60,172 bases of DNA from Lachnospiraceae bacterium (GTDB lineage Bacteria > Bacillota > Clostridia > Lachnospirales > Lachnospiraceae), in the NCBI GenBank assembly GCA_017521605.1, contig JAFXCD010000103.1, forward strand, positions 1 through 60,172, written 5' to 3'. The notes below the pieces were generated by a model, which worked only from the letters and a program-made list of their open reading frames with translations, ran no database searches and was not told where the DNA came from. Made by a program: the position numbers and the translations under genes. Shown in pieces: positions 7,241 through 15,756 of this stretch (positions within the stretch are counted from its first letter, which is position 1; the number at the start of each line of letters is the position of its first letter).

Positions 7241-9282
7241 TGGAGGATGGGAAGGACTCGAAGAAACAAGGGTCTTCCTTTTTAAGTAATATGAGATATC
7301 AGATAAAACATGCATTGGTGCAGTATGGCGCCAATACCATCTTAGAAGATGTGAATTTTGAAATACATGATAATGAAAAAATCGCAGTAGTGGGAAGAAA
7401 CGGTTGTGGTAAAACAACGCTTCTTAAGTTGATTGTGGGCGATATACATATGAATAACCTGGACAGTGATGAAGAATGTGGCATCATGATGGCAGGGAAA
7501 CAGGAAATAGGCTTCCTGCGTCAGATTAGTTTTCCGGATGGAGAGGTAACGGTAGAAGAAGAAATCAAGAAGACCTTTGCCCCCATATTTGTCTGTGAGA
7601 AACGTATGGGAGAGATTGAAACTCTGTTGCAACAAGAGGGAGAAAATCAGACTTTGCTTTATGAATATGACAATTTGCAGAAGAGGATGGAAGCTTTACG
7701 GGGCTATAGCTGGAAACAGGATATGGAAGTTATGTTCCAACAGTTTGGATTTCCCTTAGAGGATTTACAGAGACCCATAGGAAGCTTTTCCGGAGGTCAG
7801 CAGACCAAGGTGGCATTCATTAAACTGTTGCTGAGTCGGCCGGATATTATGCTTTTGGACGAACCTACCAACCATTTAGATTTACCAACCATTGAATGGC
7901 TGGAAGGTTATTTGAAAAGTTATGATAAAGCGGTAGTGATTGTATCCCATGACCGTATGTTTTTGGACAGAATCATTGATGTAACTTATGAAATAGAATA
8001 TCACCGGATGAAGAGATACCCCGGGAACTACACTGCTTTTTTGAAGCGAAAGGAAGAAGATTTAGCCAAGCAGGAAAAGGATTATGAATTACAACAGAAG
8101 GAGATCCAGAGACTGACAGAATGGATTGAGAAGTGGAAGAATACGCCTACCAAGGTAACAGCAGCACGTTCCAAACAGATGGCCATTGAGCATATGGTAA
8201 AGATAGAGAAGCCCCGACGGTTTGATACAAAAACCTTTCATATGATGTTTAAACCCAGACTGGAAAGCTATTCAGATGTATTGATTGCCAAGAAGCTGAA
8301 AATTGGTTATGACAGTGAGCTGAGTCAGGTTAGCTTTCATCTGCGTAAAAAGGAGCGTTTAGCCATTATAGGTGAGAATGGAAAAGGAAAGTCCACACTA
8401 CTAAAGACCTTGGTTGAAATAATACCTCCTTTGGGAGGTAGCTTTACTATTGGTCAGAATGTGGAATATGGTTATTTTGACCAGCAGAAGGCCGTTGTGG
8501 ATGATGCAGATCCGAAACAGTCGGTACTGGATAATTTCTGGGATGTATACCCGGATATGAAGCGGGAAGAGGTACGAAGTGCGTTGGGAAGTTTTCTGTT
8601 TTCCGGGGAGGATGTAGAGAAACTGATGGGACAGCTTTCCGGTGGGGAGAAGGTACGTCTGGCTCTTTGTAAGATGATGCAGACCAAGCCCAATTTGTTG
8701 ATATTGGATGAGCCTACCAACCATATGGATATTATGGGAAAACAGGCTTTGGAGCAGATGCTTCAGGTGTTTGAGGGGACTGTATTGTTTGTATCCCATG
8801 ACCGTTATTTTATTAAGCAGGTGGCTACCGGTATTCTGGAATTTGGCAAGGATTCAGTAAAGCAGTATGACTATAATTATGAGGAGTATCTGATTGAAAA
8901 ACAGAAGCAGGAGGACAGAACCAAAATCCAGGCGACAAACAACAAAGCATCATTGGGTGGAAACCAAAGTGTAAAGAATGTTAGCAATAGTAACGGTGAA
9001 CCTACCTTGCAGGATGTTTTCAATAAAAAGGAATACTACAATCCAGGCAAAATCAAATCCCGTCTTATAAAGCAATTGGAGAAGTATGAGAAGCAATTAG
9101 CGGAAAGCGAAGAGAAGGCAGGCGAGTTGAAACTTCAGCTTATGGATCCGGCACTGGCTTCTGATTATCATAAACTGATGGAACTGCAAAACGCTCTGGA
9201 CGAAGAAGAGCATTTACAGGAAAGTCTTTTGGAACGTATGTTGGAGGCAGAAACAGAGCTGGAAGAATTAGGAGAAGTATAG
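7240..9282 (+). CDS. ABC-F family ATP-binding protein (ribosome-associated type)
   Basis: A 680-residue protein with two nucleotide-binding domains and no membrane segments, typical of ABC-F translation factors. Domain 1 has Walker A GRNGCGKTT (residues 52-60), signature SFSGGQQTK and Walker B LLDEPTNHLD. A charged linker (about 270-330) would form the P-site tRNA interaction motif. Domain 2 has GENGKGKST, LSGGEKVRL and LILDEPTNHMD. A C-terminal coiled coil (about 590-680) follows a Ser/Asn-rich stretch. Members rescue or tune ribosomes, and some give antibiotic resistance; which applies here is not visible. The start overlaps the previous stop and lacks a clear ribosome binding site. Confidence 0.92.
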   Translation: MEDGKDSKKQGSSFLSNMRYQIKHALVQYGANTILEDVNFEIHDNEKIAVVGRNGCGKTTLLKLIVGDIHMNNLDSDEECGIMMAGKQEIGFLRQISFPDGEVTVEEEIKKTFAPIFVCEKRMGEIETLLQQEGENQTLLYEYDNLQKRMEALRGYSWKQDMEVMFQQFGFPLEDLQRPIGSFSGGQQTKVAFIKLLLSRPDIMLLDEPTNHLDLPTIEWLEGYLKSYDKAVVIVSHDRMFLDRIIDVTYEIEYHRMKRYPGNYTAFLKRKEEDLAKQEKDYELQQKEIQRLTEWIEKWKNTPTKVTAARSKQMAIEHMVKIEKPRRFDTKTFHMMFKPRLESYSDVLIAKKLKIGYDSELSQVSFHLRKKERLAIIGENGKGKSTLLKTLVEIIPPLGGSFTIGQNVEYGYFDQQKAVVDDADPKQSVLDNFWDVYPDMKREEVRSALGSFLFSGEDVEKLMGQLSGGEKVRLALCKMMQTKPNLLILDEPTNHMDIMGKQALEQMLQVFEGTVLFVSHDRYFIKQVATGILEFGKDSVKQYDYNYEEYLIEKQKQEDRTKIQATNNKASLGGNQSVKNVSNSNGEPTLQDVFNKKEYYNPGKIKSRLIKQLEKYEKQLAESEEKAGELKLQLMDPALASDYHKLMELQNALDEEEHLQESLLERMLEAETELEELGEV

Positions 9283-9287
9283 TATAG

Positions 9288-9349
9288 ATTTGTCAAATGC
9301 ATAAATAGTTTGACAAATTAAAAAAGATTTCACAAATATTTTTACAAAT
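9288..9349. repeat. Cluster of TTTnACAAAT repeats, one inverted, next to a promoter
   Basis: ATTTGTCAAA (9288-9297) is a perfect 10-base inverted partner of TTTGACAAAT (9309-9318). Related copies TTTCACAAAT (9328-9337) and TTTTACAAAT (9340-9349) follow, the last overlapping the -35 box. This arrangement suggests operator sites for a repressor; no regulator is assigned. Confidence 0.45.
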
Positions 9350-9369
9350 GCTGTTATCTGTGATATAAT
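9341..9369 (+). promoter_or_regulatory. Sigma-A-type promoter for the CbiET-like gene
   Basis: TTTACA (9341-9346) and a perfect TATAAT (9364-9369) are separated by 17 bases. A strong vegetative promoter about 65 bases before the start at 9440. Confidence 0.7.
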
Positions 9370-9439
9370 GTTTATATCCAGCCAGGGGTGATGAGTGAAT
9401 CCTAATTGGCAGAGAATGACAAGCAAGGGGGTACAGCCT

Positions 9440-10348
9440 ATGGAGCAGCAGATTTTTACAAATGAAGTGATTTTGTCGTGGTTACAGTATTATGCCAAGA
9501 ATACAACCTTGGATTTAGAGCATGTAAAAATGATTGATATCACAAAGAAAAATAAAAATATTATTCCTACAGTAGAAGCACATAAAACCACTATGGTATT
9601 TACCAATGCAGGTATTGATGATATTTTTTATCGCTTATGGAATGCAGGTTTGGGTGAATGTGATGTCTGGTATAATGAAGGCTCAGACCCTAGTGGAGAG
9701 ATACTCCATCAAAAGGTAAAGGATATGATTGACCGGGGTATTAATGCTTCGGCAGGTATGCTGATTATTAATCCCAATGCCAGAAATACAGCTAAAATCG
9801 GTCTCAGTAACGAAATGTTTCAGCGTGGGTCCATTCAATATGTGGGCAGTGAAATCCGTGCCATTATTTTGAATAAGATGATGTTAGATCCTCAGGATGA
9901 TATTTGTGTAATTGGTGGTGAGAGTATTGCCATTGAAGCGGCACTGATGGCTCCGGAAGGTTCCGTGGTAGCAGTGGAATACAGTCATAGAGACAGAGCA
10001 ACCTTAGAAGATAATGTGGCTCATTTTGATTTACATAATATTAGAATTATAGACCATATTGATGCGGAAACAATGAAAGATTGTCCGGTACCATCTTTGG
10101 TATTTATGGTAGCTTCGGCAAGTACAGAGCAGGAATTGGCTTATCTTATCAGTTTGAACCCCAATATTAATGTAGTGGTTTATACTTTGGATTTCAAAGT
10201 GGCTGCGAATATTACAGGTGTTTTACAGGATATGGGCTTGACAGATATAGATACCATACAAGTGTCTATTGCAAAGCTTGGCAGTAACAATACCTTTAAG
10301 CAACAGCCGGCACCTTGGATTATTACTGCAAGAACGCGAAATAATTAA
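9440..10348 (+). CDS. Orphan CbiE/CbiT-like methyltransferase-fold protein
   Basis: A 302-residue cytoplasmic protein. Residues about 45-105 resemble the second half of CbiE, and residues about 115-300 resemble CbiT, the precorrin/cobalt-precorrin C15 methyltransferase: IGLSNEMFQRGSIQ, SEIRAIILNKMML, then a Rossmann strand, AVEYSHRDRATLEDNVAHF and a C-terminal sheet. The SAM-binding loop, normally D-I-G-A-G-T-G-S, reads VIGGESIAIEAA, so cofactor binding is doubtful. No other cobalamin gene is nearby. The start at 9440 has AAGGGGG 8 bases upstream. It lies before two cyclic-di-GMP genes but ends in its own terminator. It may be a repurposed sensor or regulator; function unknown. Confidence 0.7.
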   Translation: MEQQIFTNEVILSWLQYYAKNTTLDLEHVKMIDITKKNKNIIPTVEAHKTTMVFTNAGIDDIFYRLWNAGLGECDVWYNEGSDPSGEILHQKVKDMIDRGINASAGMLIINPNARNTAKIGLSNEMFQRGSIQYVGSEIRAIILNKMMLDPQDDICVIGGESIAIEAALMAPEGSVVAVEYSHRDRATLEDNVAHFDLHNIRIIDHIDAETMKDCPVPSLVFMVASASTEQELAYLISLNPNINVVVYTLDFKVAANITGVLQDMGLTDIDTIQVSIAKLGSNNTFKQQPAPWIITARTRNN

Positions 10349-10362
10349 TAAGAAATTTGGTA

Positions 10363-10398
10363 AGCTCCTTTTAGTTTTATACTAAAGGGAGTTTATTT
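10363..10398 (+). terminator. Rho-independent terminator after the CbiET-like gene
   Basis: CTCCTTTTAGT (10365-10375) pairs with ACTAAAGGGAG (10381-10391) around a TTTAT loop, followed by TTTATTTG. It separates the CbiET-like gene from the cyclic-di-GMP pair. Confidence 0.7.
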
Positions 10399-10533
10399 GT
10401 GTAAAAATATGGATAAATTTAATGAAATATTGCGAAAATGCTTTCATTATTTATTAAATGTGCTATAATAAAAGGTGATAAGAACTGGATGTGGATTAAA
10501 AAAACATAAGATAATATTTTCGGAGGTGGGTTT

Positions 10534-12216
10534 GTGGGAGCATTATTTTATAAAGATGAGATGAAACAGTTCTTAGATATTATACAGCGGCTGTCGCGTA
10601 CCAGTGATGAAGTATTATTAAATGTAAGACAAGCCATTGCCTGTGTGGAAGATATTATACATATAGGAAAGGTAACTATTGATTTATCAGTACCACAGAC
10701 CAAATTACGAGCTCAGGTCCAGAATTTTTCCAGTGTGTTATTTCTAAAAGAAGGTGTATATGGATATCAGCCTGTGGCCCATAGTTTTCGTACCGGTGAT
10801 GGGGGAACGGTAGTAATTACTTTTTATGCCATGGATGGATATTTATGGGATGAAGAAGAGTTATCAGAGATCAAGATTTTAAGTAATCTGATTTTTTGTG
10901 CTTTTCGTATAGAAAACATGAATAGCCTTCTGGATAAAGCAGTTACAACCGACCTTTCGGTAGATATGCCTAATGTGTCCGGATTTATGCGATTTGCAAC
11001 AGAGAAATTTGCACGTGGATTGTTGGAAGAATACATAGGAGTATATTTTAATATTCATAATTTTAAGTATGTAAATAATATTTTACCTTACATAAAAGCA
11101 GATGAGGTAATGGGTATGTATGTAAATATGTTGAAAAAGGCCATTAGCTCAGAAGAGATAGTCGCCCGATTGGGTGGAGATAACTTTGTGGCATTAATAA
11201 ATGTTGAAAACATTGAACGATTTATTGCATATATCAGTAATATTAATATTGTTTATCAAAATGAAGAGGATGAAAAGAAGTTTAATTTTAATGCTACAAT
11301 AGGTGCTTCCAAGTTAAAAGATATTTCACGTATAGGAGAGGTGATGCATCGTATCAGCATTGCTTATCAAGTGGCACGCCAACAGGAGAGTACGGAAGTA
11401 GTTTATTACAAGGATGAGTATTACAAAGATGTGGCAAAACAGAAAGAAATCATTGCCGGGTTCCAAAGGGGATTGGAGCAGCAGGAATTTGTAGTACATT
11501 ATCAACCTAAGGTAATGGCTAAAGATAAAACTATATGTGGTGGGGAAGCTTTGGTACGTTGGAAGCGCCAAGGTGCTTTGGTTTATCCGATAGATTTTAT
11601 TCCAATACTGGAAAGGGACGGAAGTATTTGCAAACTGGATTTTTATGTATTGGATAAAGCATGTAGCCTATTGGAAGATTGTATGAAAAATGGATTAGAT
11701 TTGCCACGTATCTCTATAAATTTTTCAAGAAAGCATATTGGAAATCCTTTTTTAGTAAAAGAAATTGTGAAGATTATTGATCGTCATAAGGTACCTCATG
11801 AATATGTGGAGATTGAGTTGACTGAAAGTGAAGATTTTAGGGATTATATTGTGATGGCAAAGCTGATAGAGGCCTTAAAAGCTGAGGGAATCAGTACATC
11901 AATTGATGATTTTGGTACAGGTTATTCTTCTCTTAACATGTTGAAAATGACCAGTATTGATATTTTGAAGATTGATAAATCATTTATACCTTTGAAAGAG
12001 GAGTGCGATAATAAAAAGAAAGAATGCATAATGTTTGAAAATATTGCACATTTGGCTAAAGAATTAGGTGTTATGGTTGTTGCAGAGGGTGTGGAAACAG
12101 AGTCACAATATGAGTATTTGAAACAAATGGGATGTGACATTATTCAAGGATATTACTTTGATAAACCTTTAACGCCGGAAGAATTTGTGGAAAAGGTAAA
12201 AATGGTAACATATTAA
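10534..12216 (+). CDS. Cyclic-di-GMP phosphodiesterase with degenerate GGDEF and intact EAL domain
   Basis: A 560-residue cytoplasmic protein. Residues 1-120 form an N-terminal sensor-like region. A GGDEF domain follows with the motif altered to GGDNF (about 213-217) and no RxxD inhibitory site, so cyclase activity is unlikely. The EAL domain (about 310-560) keeps EALVRW, the N of INFSRKH, the E of EIELTES, DDFGTGYSS, the K of KIDKSF and AEGVE, all the metal and catalytic residues, so it should hydrolyse cyclic-di-GMP to pGpG. Start is GTG with an upstream GGAGGT. No terminator separates it from the diguanylate cyclase 33 bases downstream. Confidence 0.92.
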   Translation: MGALFYKDEMKQFLDIIQRLSRTSDEVLLNVRQAIACVEDIIHIGKVTIDLSVPQTKLRAQVQNFSSVLFLKEGVYGYQPVAHSFRTGDGGTVVITFYAMDGYLWDEEELSEIKILSNLIFCAFRIENMNSLLDKAVTTDLSVDMPNVSGFMRFATEKFARGLLEEYIGVYFNIHNFKYVNNILPYIKADEVMGMYVNMLKKAISSEEIVARLGGDNFVALINVENIERFIAYISNINIVYQNEEDEKKFNFNATIGASKLKDISRIGEVMHRISIAYQVARQQESTEVVYYKDEYYKDVAKQKEIIAGFQRGLEQQEFVVHYQPKVMAKDKTICGGEALVRWKRQGALVYPIDFIPILERDGSICKLDFYVLDKACSLLEDCMKNGLDLPRISINFSRKHIGNPFLVKEIVKIIDRHKVPHEYVEIELTESEDFRDYIVMAKLIEALKAEGISTSIDDFGTGYSSLNMLKMTSIDILKIDKSFIPLKEECDNKKKECIMFENIAHLAKELGVMVVAEGVETESQYEYLKQMGCDIIQGYYFDKPLTPEEFVEKVKMVTY

Positions 12217-12249
12217 TTTACTAATAGAATTTATTTTAAGAGGTGTTAA

Positions 12250-14160
12250 GTGAAAAAAAGAATTGCTGTATGTGGAAATGGCTGGAATAATGAATTTCTT
12301 AAAATTGTATTAAATGGTATCCGAAAATGTGCATCAGAATATGGTGTGGATATTTATATGTTCATGAACTATTCTGTTAGAGAGGGTGTGGAATATAAGG
12401 ATATCGGTGAGGCTAATATTTATCGACTGCTGGATTATGGGAAGGTGGATGGCGTTATTCTGTTGGCAAATACATTTCATTTACCTGAGGAATTCGAATA
12501 TTTAACCAATAAAATAAAGTCGGAGAATATACCTGCCATCAGTGTGGAATATCAAATACCGGAAATTGATTTTATGGGTTCAGATAATTATTCCGGAATG
12601 TATGATTTGTGTAATCATATATTTAATGTTCATGAGGTGAGAAAGGTTGCTTTCGTAAGTGGTCCGGAAGGACATGAGGAATGTTGCAGTCGTAGAAAAG
12701 CATTGGAAGATGTTATGGCTGTAAGAGGACTAGCTCTGACACAGGATATGATTATATATGGTGATTGGAATTATGTGGAAACGGTAAAAAGACTCCCTGT
12801 ATGGCTGGAACAGCAGGAGGAGATTCCGGAAGCCTTTATATGTGCTAATGATGTAATGGCAATGGCAACCTGTGCAGTATTAAAGGAAAGAAATCTACGA
12901 GTGCCGGAAGATGTCATAGTGACCGGTTTTGACCATCTGGAATCAGCAAGAAAGCATGTGCCAAAGATTACAACTGTGGATCGCAATTGGCAGGATATGG
13001 GCTATCAGAGTCTGAAGCATTTGTTGGATAAATTAGATGGAAAAGCCACCCAAAATTCAGTGCTGATAAAGTCAATAGGAATACCGGCAAAAAGTTGTGG
13101 GTGCGATTATTTGGAAGAGAAGCATGATATTTTGTATATGGATGACAATGGGGTTTATGACCACATAGTAAACGTTGTATATTGGGGGGGACATTTGTGT
13201 GATATATCTGAAAGTATGGTAAAAGTTACCAAGGATGAGGAATTGCATGAATGGTTTAACGAGTTTCTGGTAAGTGAGCATCAGCATGAAGGAGAAGAAT
13301 TGTATATATGCTTGGTGGATGACTTCTTTAGCAGTATAAGAGAAGGAAAACCATTAAGAAAAAGAGGATATACGGATACTGTAGATGTAGTATGCGGTAT
13401 AAAGGAAGGGAAAAGTTTTCCTCGTATTCAAAAGATGGATATTACAACAATGATTCCCGGATATGAGCCGAATGATGAGGAATCACGTCTATACCTGTTT
13501 TTACCGCTTTATGATGATGAAGGTAATTATGGATATGTAGTGTTTGGAAATGATATCCCTATGATGTATGATTATACATTATATAATTGGCTAAGAAATG
13601 TAAAACAAAGTCTGAGTAATGTAAGGCAGAACATGAAGCTTGTTGAGTTAAATAAGCGGCTTGCTAAACAATCTGTAACAGATGGTTTGACAGGTGTATA
13701 TAATCGCATGGGATGTGAAGGAGTGGCTTATCCATATTTGGAGAAATGTCATAGAGAAGGTAAGCAGGCATGTTTGATGTTTGCAGACATTAATAAAATG
13801 AAAGTGATTAATGATAAATATGGTCACTTACAGGGCGATTTGGCAATTTGTACAGTGGCAAAAGTGATCCGGCAGGTACTGTCAGAAGAGTGGATTATCG
13901 TACGCTACGGTGGTGATGAATTCCTAATGGTAGGTGTGTGCGATGATGATATTGAGCCACAGAGATTGCTGGATGAAATCAGGATACAGTTGGAAAAGGC
14001 GGCATGTGAAATGCAATTACCTTATTCTTTAAGAGCTGGTGTGGGATATGTGATGATTTCTCCGGAAGAAAGCCTTAATCTGTCAGAGTGCTTAAGAAAA
14101 GCAGATGAAGCCATGTATCAAATGAAAAAGAAACAACATAGTGAAATGAAGAATAAATAA
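12250..14160 (+). CDS. Diguanylate cyclase with periplasmic-binding-protein-like (LacI-type) sensor domain
   Basis: A 636-residue cytoplasmic protein. Residues 1-285 look like the ligand-binding core of LacI/GalR regulators (VDGVILLANTFHLP, FICANDVMAMATCAVL, PEDVIVTGFDHLESA, ITTVDRNWQDMG) but no DNA-binding helix-turn-helix precedes it and there is no signal peptide. A linker domain covers about 290-460. The GGDEF domain (about 475-630) has DINKMKVINDKYGH and an intact GGDEF (about 554-558), without an RxxD inhibitory site. It should therefore make cyclic-di-GMP in response to a cytoplasmic small molecule, probably a sugar, opposite in action to the upstream EAL protein. Start is GTG with AAGAGGTG upstream. 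Confidence 0.9.
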   Translation: MKKRIAVCGNGWNNEFLKIVLNGIRKCASEYGVDIYMFMNYSVREGVEYKDIGEANIYRLLDYGKVDGVILLANTFHLPEEFEYLTNKIKSENIPAISVEYQIPEIDFMGSDNYSGMYDLCNHIFNVHEVRKVAFVSGPEGHEECCSRRKALEDVMAVRGLALTQDMIIYGDWNYVETVKRLPVWLEQQEEIPEAFICANDVMAMATCAVLKERNLRVPEDVIVTGFDHLESARKHVPKITTVDRNWQDMGYQSLKHLLDKLDGKATQNSVLIKSIGIPAKSCGCDYLEEKHDILYMDDNGVYDHIVNVVYWGGHLCDISESMVKVTKDEELHEWFNEFLVSEHQHEGEELYICLVDDFFSSIREGKPLRKRGYTDTVDVVCGIKEGKSFPRIQKMDITTMIPGYEPNDEESRLYLFLPLYDDEGNYGYVVFGNDIPMMYDYTLYNWLRNVKQSLSNVRQNMKLVELNKRLAKQSVTDGLTGVYNRMGCEGVAYPYLEKCHREGKQACLMFADINKMKVINDKYGHLQGDLAICTVAKVIRQVLSEEWIIVRYGGDEFLMVGVCDDDIEPQRLLDEIRIQLEKAACEMQLPYSLRAGVGYVMISPEESLNLSECLRKADEAMYQMKKKQHSEMKNK

Positions 14161-14196
14161 TAAAACCGCGGTTTCTAATGAGACCGCGGTTTTATT
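14159..14196. terminator. Bidirectional terminator between convergent genes
   Basis: AATAAAACCGCGGT (14159-14172) pairs perfectly with ACCGCGGTTTTATT (14183-14196). A-rich and T-rich flanks allow termination on both strands, of the diguanylate cyclase and of the ABC transporter operon. Confidence 0.85.
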
Positions 14197-14198
14197 AT

Positions 14199-15029
14199 TT
14201 ATAATACTTTGGATAGAAATTCCTTTAAACGGGGATGCTTGGGATTTTCAAAAAACTCATTGGGAGAAGCGCTTTCTAAAATCAGACCATCGTCTATGAA
14301 AAGAACTCTGTTTGCAACTTCTTTTGCAAAGCCCATCTCATGGGTAACAATAATCATGGTCATACCTTCTTTAGCAAGAGATTTCATCAAATCCAATACC
14401 TCACCAACCATTTCCGGATCCAATGCACTGGTAGGTTCATCAAAAAGGATAACTTCCGGATTCATGGCTAAGGAACGGACGATGGCAACACGTTGCTTCT
14501 GACCGCCGGAAAGGGTGGAAGGATAAACATCTGCTTTGTCTTCCAAACCAATACGCTTTAAAAGGTTTAAAGCCTGTTGTTTTGCATCCAGCCTGATCTT
14601 GTTCTTGTCAGTTGTAATCGGGAGTAATTCCTGCTTTTTTTCAGAAGGTTTAAAAATATTCTTAAATTTGATAAGAGCATTTGTTTTCTTGGCTTTCTTT
14701 AAATCTCGGCACTGTAGATAAACAGGAGCCAGCATAATGTTTTGAATAACCGTTTTATTATTAAACAAATTGAAATGCTGAAATACCATACCCATTTTAC
14801 GGCGATGTACATTAATATCTACTTTAAAATCGGCAATATCAACGCCATTGAAGATAATCTGTCCGCCTGTAGGGTCTTCCATACAGTTTAAGCAGCGTAG
14901 GAAGGTACTTTTACCGGAACCGGAGGGACCGATAACACAGATAATATCACCTTTGTTTATGGTAACATTGATACCGTTTAAAACCTTGTTGTTTCCAAAT
15001 TTCTTTTCAAGATTAATTACGTCTATCAC
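14199..15029 (-). CDS. Polar amino acid ABC transporter, ATP-binding protein (GlnQ family)
   Basis: A 276-residue importer ATPase. It has Walker [21 protein letters not shown], Walker [13 protein letters not shown] and the H-loop [10 protein letters not shown]. Usual GlnQ proteins have about 240 residues; here an extra Lys-rich stretch of about 30-35 residues (roughly [16 protein letters not shown] onward, near residues 100-140) sits in the helical subdomain that contacts the permease. The GTG start at 15029 follows GGAG and matches the family N-terminus ([12 protein letters not shown]). It overlaps the permease gene by 17 bases. Last gene of the three-gene operon. Confidence 0.92.
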   Translation of the reverse strand: MIDVINLEKKFGNNKVLNGINVTINKGDIICVIGPSGSGKSTFLRCLNCMEDPTGGQIIFNGVDIADFKVDINVHRRKMGMVFQHFNLFNNKTVIQNIMLAPVYLQCRDLKKAKKTNALIKFKNIFKPSEKKQELLPITTDKNKIRLDAKQQALNLLKRIGLEDKADVYPSTLSGGQKQRVAIVRSLAMNPEVILFDEPTSALDPEMVGEVLDLMKSLAKEGMTMIIVTHEMGFAKEVANRVLFIDDGLILESASPNEFFENPKHPRLKEFLSKVL

Positions 15030-15723
15030 TTTTCCGCAGGCTCCTTTCCATAATTTTAATGCCGGCACTGATAATAAGTACCAGAACGATATAAATCATA
15101 GCCATTACTAAGTAAGGAACCATGAATTCATAACTATTACTTCCGATATAGTTAAACGCTACGTAAAGATCGGCTGCACCAACAAAGCTTACAACAGAGG
15201 TTTCTTTAATCAATGCAATAAACTCATTGCCCAGTGTGGGGAGTATATTTTTCACTGCCTGTGGAATAACAATTTTCAGCATAGTGGTTCCAAAGCTTAA
15301 ACCTACAGCACGTCCGGCTTCCATTTGACCGGAATCCACAGACATAATACCGCTTCGCATGGTTTCTGATATATAGGCACCGGAGTTTAGACCAAATACC
15401 AATATGGATACCTGTACCGGAGTGATTTTAATGCCCATAAGGGGGAGCAATACATAGTAGAAGACCAATAGCTGTACAACAATGGGGGTACCACGAAACA
15501 GGCTTACATAAAAACTGCAGAATCCATTTAAAACTTTGGGAAGCAGTTTGTATTTGGGGATTACTCGGACTGTGGCAATCAGCGTACCAATCAGAATACC
15601 GATTATTAAACCGATGACAGCAATCAGCAGAGTGTTCTTTAAGCCCTCCAATACCTTTACATAGCCATTTTGTTCTATAAATATTTCTATAAATTTGTTT
15701 ACCTTCAGGTCAAAATTACCCAT
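15013..15723 (-). CDS. Polar amino acid ABC transporter, permease (HisM/GlnP family)
   Basis: A 236-residue membrane permease with about five membrane segments. The family signature appears as [13 protein letters not shown], and the EAA-like loop [28 protein letters not shown] (from about residue 140) contacts the ATPase. AGAGGT precedes the ATG with good spacing. It lies between the binding protein (33-base gap) and the ATPase (17-base overlap). It moves amino acids such as Gln, His, Arg or cystine; the substrate is not evident. Confidence 0.95.
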   Translation of the reverse strand: MGNFDLKVNKFIEIFIEQNGYVKVLEGLKNTLLIAVIGLIIGILIGTLIATVRVIPKYKLLPKVLNGFCSFYVSLFRGTPIVVQLLVFYYVLLPLMGIKITPVQVSILVFGLNSGAYISETMRSGIMSVDSGQMEAGRAVGLSFGTTMLKIVIPQAVKNILPTLGNEFIALIKETSVVSFVGAADLYVAFNYIGSNSYEFMVPYLVMAMIYIVLVLIISAGIKIMERSLRKSDRRN

Positions 15724-15756
15724 AAAATACCTCTGTATATTTGTTTTGTATTAGAA

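Noticed and set aside
7240-9282. ABC-F gene as a specific antibiotic resistance determinant
   Set aside because: Motifs are generic for ABC-F; no resistance cluster or leader peptide is present, so resistance cannot be claimed.
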